Shown in pieces: positions 41,501-43,500 of a stretch of DNA of 43,500 nucleotides. The notes below the pieces were generated by a model. It was not told where the DNA came from. It did not search any database and saw nothing but the letters and a program-made list of their open reading frames with translations. The stretch's first letter is position 1; every line of letters starts with the position of its first letter. Location of the stretch: assembly GCA_947630425.1 (NCBI GenBank), contig CANRHN010000010.1, positions 1 to 43,500 of the forward strand, read 5' to 3'. The stretch comes from an uncultured Clostridia bacterium (lineage in GTDB: Bacteria > Bacillota > Clostridia > Christensenellales > CAG-314). The translations under genes and the position numbers were made by a program.

Positions 41501-43208
41501 CGTTGCTTGGAAAGATGTCACGTACAACGACAACCCGATTTACCCTGTTCGCATCTTCTCATTCACCGTGAGCGGAACAAAATACACTTTGCAACAGTAC
41601 GGTTATTCCTACGATTACTTGGTATTGTTTGTCAACAGTGTGAACACGGAAGCCTTTGTCAGAGGCGAACTTACTCCCGTTCCAAGAGATGACGTCATTG
41701 GCACTTACACGGGCGAGGGCGAGTCGAAAGTCCATGACTACGATGTAGAAATCACCGCCGACGGATTTGTGTTCAAAATCGATGGCGTAGCTCAAAAGGT
41801 TGAAAATTTGACATTTGACCGTTATCTTTTCACCTTGATGAGCGGCGAAAGTGCTTGGCTGTACGAATTTGACTTCTCGGTTGGCACCGACAAATACATT
41901 TTGAGACAGGGCGACGACTACTGTTATGTGCTTGTACTTCTCAAGAACGGTGATTTAGAAGATTACCTCGATCGTTATGAGAGCTTGGACGATTGGTCCG
42001 CGCTCGCAGGCATTTACACATGCGACGACTACACTGTGGTCATCACTGCCGAGGGCGTTACAGTCACTCCCAAAAACGGAGAGGCGTCAGAGGCTTCCGA
42101 AGTTGAATTCGACAAGTACTACGACTATGACACGGGAGAAGGCTACTATCAACTGAGCTTTGTTTGGAACGGCGAAGTTGGCGTCATTCAACCGAACGAC
42201 GGCACAAACTGCGTAACATTTGTTATTATCGGCGTTGCAGGCAATGAAAGGTACACACTTGTCAAAGGTGACTATACTCTCGACTACGACCTTACGGAAA
42301 TGGTGGGCTATTGGACGGGAGAAGGCGTCGTTGCGGGCAACACCAAGTACGCTCTCAAGGTAACTGCGGAAGGCATTTGGCTTTCTGTCGGTGGCGGAGA
42401 ACTTCAACAACTTACCATCGTTTACTACTCCAAGACTTTGGGCTACATTTGCGAGCTTGACGGCGCGCGTTGGCAAGTGATATACATTTGGGAAACAGAC
42501 GACACGGCGCAAACCTTCTCGGAAAACATCTTCCTCTTTGGTGACAATGACCGCGTTATGTTGTCGAGATCCAAAGAACCCGGCGCGTGCGAATGGAAAG
42601 AGTACATCGGCACTTGGTCCGGCAAAAACACCGTAGGCGACACAAGCGTTACCTATACGGTGGTAATCGACGAAACAAGCCTTCACATCACATCTTCCGA
42701 CGGAACTTGGAACTTTACGGTAGACAACAACACCGAGTCGTTCCGGTATTCAAATGGTTTACAATGGTCATGGCGTTATGACGACAAAGTATGGTGTCTT
42801 ATGGTACAAGGTCAACAACTCGATTTGTACTATGATGACTATACTGAAGTGGACGCATATCTTGACAAACAAGGTTCAGCCGCAACCAACGCCCTTGTGG
42901 GCACTTGGACGGGAACTTGGTCTCAAACGCCCGGCGGAAACTATGATAACAAACCTGTTACCATCGAGTTCAAAGCGGACGGCACGTTTACTGTTACGGT
43001 TTCGTCAGGTTTGGAATATACAGGTCATTACACCTACGACGCAGCAAGCGGCGCAATCACAATTACCGACATGGACGTCGGCGGCTACGATTTTTCAGAA
43101 GCAACCTTCACGCTTAATGGGGGGGGGCAATTGTCTATAAGAATAACCATTGAACAGGACTACGAACCCTACTATTACGAAGCGAGCGGTCTTACAAAAC
43201 AAGCCTAA
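38568..43208 (+). CDS. Very large repetitive surface lipoprotein
   Basis: A 1546-residue protein. The signal peptide ends in a VAAC lipobox, with Cys28 lipidated. Four divergent InlB B-type repeats follow (about 33-110, 112-190, 193-270 and 272-350), with the signature of GYEVGSVKVNG and TTISVTF. A middle region (about 350-740) is not recognised. At least eight units of about 100 residues then run to the end. Each begins with a GxW/Y-type strand: GSWVC (about 749), GVYEG (833), GTYTGE (948), GTYTGEG (1044), GIYTC (1147), GYWTGEG (1247), GTWSG (1347) and GTWTG (1444). The units look like small beta-rich, lipocalin-type domains. No enzyme motif is seen; adhesion or ligand binding is likely. AGGAGGG precedes the ATG. 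A nine-G tract lies near the 3' end. Confidence 0.85.
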   Translation: MKHTKKLLLAVLCVALVLASTLLVVAACGPKTYTVTLEQYDKTQGTVQYTLPAEGEAYTEKENVTVTVTPAEGYEVGSVKVNGTEVQLENGAYSFKIAQDTTISVTFRKLLNVTVTVNIPEGITNSDSWLSAPANGTKYADGETVTLTLVPHADYEIESVKIGTQTLTAADGKYTFQATTDPTEVQVTVKKVKFSVTVSSTPEAGGTALLSQPEAGAGQKYALNEEVTLTVAANENYTVKSITINGVAQQDVSQETYTITVTEDTTIEVEFAPTYAVNVHRNPEAGGTATLEPQQARYNEGAEVTLTVSAAANYVLDYVQVNGRTVAPDTEEGNTYTFNVTRDTDIDVNFITYTASVLRSVQGSARFEGTVTWGGYSTDVLAIFDETPGSQSLLLEQSDSGYYSYVLAGVKQSGKLYAVMHDPEHAGRAQYLPVTAADKQPIDYNTYNNPFASLVEANLTSAGDGLWTVSNDIAANIILRLARNAVTVSSVQLHEEDGKIVSINITATIQVSVSGQPQSISYTAEFEVSEHGTAAVPENMIGNAPTDSNFKNALTKAAAADSYSLTAEFLGQTIKLVYADNAFYRISENGGSGYYERVDGSVWSFTYNDVDKQFVKGEQVLASGGIAAINAVFDIQDEDGDYYSLFYNAGNGAYKIYANDQFALTQDTGIVGYLAYYFFDVQPLGFSSYLPNALDITITLGQDGALTVEIPCYISYNGAGYAVPLSLSFSAFGTTELPFEIPQSEIDGSVDPAYVGSWVCDDNGLLVEVGLDDIAVDGTTASSVTANPDGSLRVVCGDEEYTLTFAGDGATIVGMDKVEHKLRKMLCAWENFVGVYEGDDGEYTVYLEITVDGSVVITIGDGSANKLEISDFEWHNEDGTDVLEMLWNYVDDEQTIPIYVDLTLVEKNAIIEFFMYYEQEDKLYYIFLLNLYADDYEGVHDNDPTPYYGTYTGETSSQNTLQINEEGITLKLDGQNINVAWKDVTYNDNPIYPVRIFSFTVSGTKYTLQQYGYSYDYLVLFVNSVNTEAFVRGELTPVPRDDVIGTYTGEGESKVHDYDVEITADGFVFKIDGVAQKVENLTFDRYLFTLMSGESAWLYEFDFSVGTDKYILRQGDDYCYVLVLLKNGDLEDYLDRYESLDDWSALAGIYTCDDYTVVITAEGVTVTPKNGEASEASEVEFDKYYDYDTGEGYYQLSFVWNGEVGVIQPNDGTNCVTFVIIGVAGNERYTLVKGDYTLDYDLTEMVGYWTGEGVVAGNTKYALKVTAEGIWLSVGGGELQQLTIVYYSKTLGYICELDGARWQVIYIWETDDTAQTFSENIFLFGDNDRVMLSRSKEPGACEWKEYIGTWSGKNTVGDTSVTYTVVIDETSLHITSSDGTWNFTVDNNTESFRYSNGLQWSWRYDDKVWCLMVQGQQLDLYYDDYTEVDAYLDKQGSAATNALVGTWTGTWSQTPGGNYDNKPVTIEFKADGTFTVTVSSGLEYTGHYTYDAASGAITITDMDVGGYDFSEATFTLNGGGQLSIRITIEQDYEPYYYEASGLTKQA
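43119..43127 (+). repeat. Homopolymer of nine G inside the lipoprotein gene
   Basis: Nine consecutive G encode three glycines at about residues 1518-1520. Gain or loss of one base would change the last 27 or so residues. Confidence 0.9.
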
Positions 43209-43236
43209 ACCGCAATTTAACGGTTAAACAACAATG

Positions 43237-43259
43237 GGACGCAAAATTTGCGTCCTTTT
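43237..43259 (+). terminator. Intrinsic terminator after the large lipoprotein gene
   Basis: GGACGCAAA pairs with TTTGCGTCC, followed by TTTT. Confidence 0.82.
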
Positions 43260-43500
43260 GTTCCGACCAAACGCGAGGCGGTCGGATGGACTTGACACTC
43301 CTCAAAAAGGAGATAAAACCTCTTTAGAAAATTTTTAATAAAAAGGAGCAGACGTCTCTGTGCTTGGCGTCTGCGCCATCGTGACCCTACGGGCGCGTTG
43401 CGCCGCCTCGGTCGGGCTACTAAGGAAGCCGCTGCACGCGGCTTCTTTTCGGGTTCCCACGCAATGCGAGTGTCATTGCGTGGGAAGAGGCGCAACCGAC
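43260..43500 (-). repeat. Second repeat family, copy C, running off the window, no gene
   Basis: On the minus strand 43500-43424 equals 26400-26476 for 77 bases. The copy then has a short joint (TTAGTAGCCCGACCGAGGC) where copy A has the four-helix block. It resumes with GGCGCAACGCGCC and the block to GGCGCAGAC, the hairpin GCAGACG/CGTCTGC (43348-43374), a T-rich end, and GAGGAGTGTCAAGTCCATC (43285-43303 region). No coding sequence is supported. Confidence 0.82.

Overview
The window reads as a chromosomal segment of an uncultured, host- or gut-associated member of the Clostridia (Bacillota). The evidence is the gene set: SigH-type sigma factor, Prp protease with an N-terminally extended L27, NrdR, RqcP, Mini-RNase III, RsgI-like anti-sigma factor, consensus TTGACA/TATAAT promoters with 17-bp spacers, AGGAG ribosome binding sites, and lipoproteins and BspA-type surface proteins of the kind common in gut Clostridia. 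No tRNA, rRNA, CRISPR array, prophage or transposase gene was seen. The species cannot be named from the sequence alone.

Layout. 1-1739: a dispersed repeat, then a CvpA-like membrane protein. 1820-3906: pyrimidine-nucleoside phosphorylase plus an S51-family peptidase. 3917-10382: a six-gene run from one consensus promoter (GH95-like protein, purC, nrdR, CYTH protein, HAD phosphatase, ClC transporter). 10525-12516: a small ferredoxin, a TrmN6/YabB-like methyltransferase and rsmI. 12640-14749: an ECF sigma factor coupled to an RsgI/PepSY anti-sigma factor. 14770-18298: an unknown membrane protein with a structured leader, two small unknown reverse-strand genes, an alpha/beta hydrolase and a TetR regulator. 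18299-18897: a repeat cluster. 18898-22593: an XRE regulator, a three-operator promoter, and two related surface proteins. 22690-25849: rplU-prp-rpmA, an Ogg-type glycosylase and a NYN-domain protein. 25850-26740: a second repeat cluster. 26765-32825: a nine-gene run (GNAT, mrnC, rlmB, sigH, dnaX, ybaB, recR, rqcP, ispDF). 32851-34454: a ferritin-like protein and a glycosyltransferase, divergent. 34509-38378: the glycolytic operon pgk-tpiA-gpmI. 38453-43259: a 1546-residue repetitive lipoprotein. 43260-43500: a further repeat copy running off the window.

Most of the coding content is ordinary housekeeping: glycolysis, purine and nucleoside metabolism, ribosome maturation, recombination and isoprenoid synthesis. 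The accessory content is cell-surface proteins with dedicated regulators (XRE with triple operators, TetR, ECF/RsgI).

The least explained signal is the set of dispersed, modular, hairpin-rich intergenic repeats (1-97, 10804-10920, 16306-16478, 18299-18860, 25850-26740, 43260-43500). They are built from exchangeable blocks whose paired arms change together between copies. One 115-120-nt block with four helices occurs inside two different repeat families and shows clear compensatory base changes. This is the best candidate here for an undescribed structured RNA or DNA element. Three genes have no Shine-Dalgarno sequence and an ATG exactly 7 bases after a -10 box, which points to a class of leaderless mRNAs.
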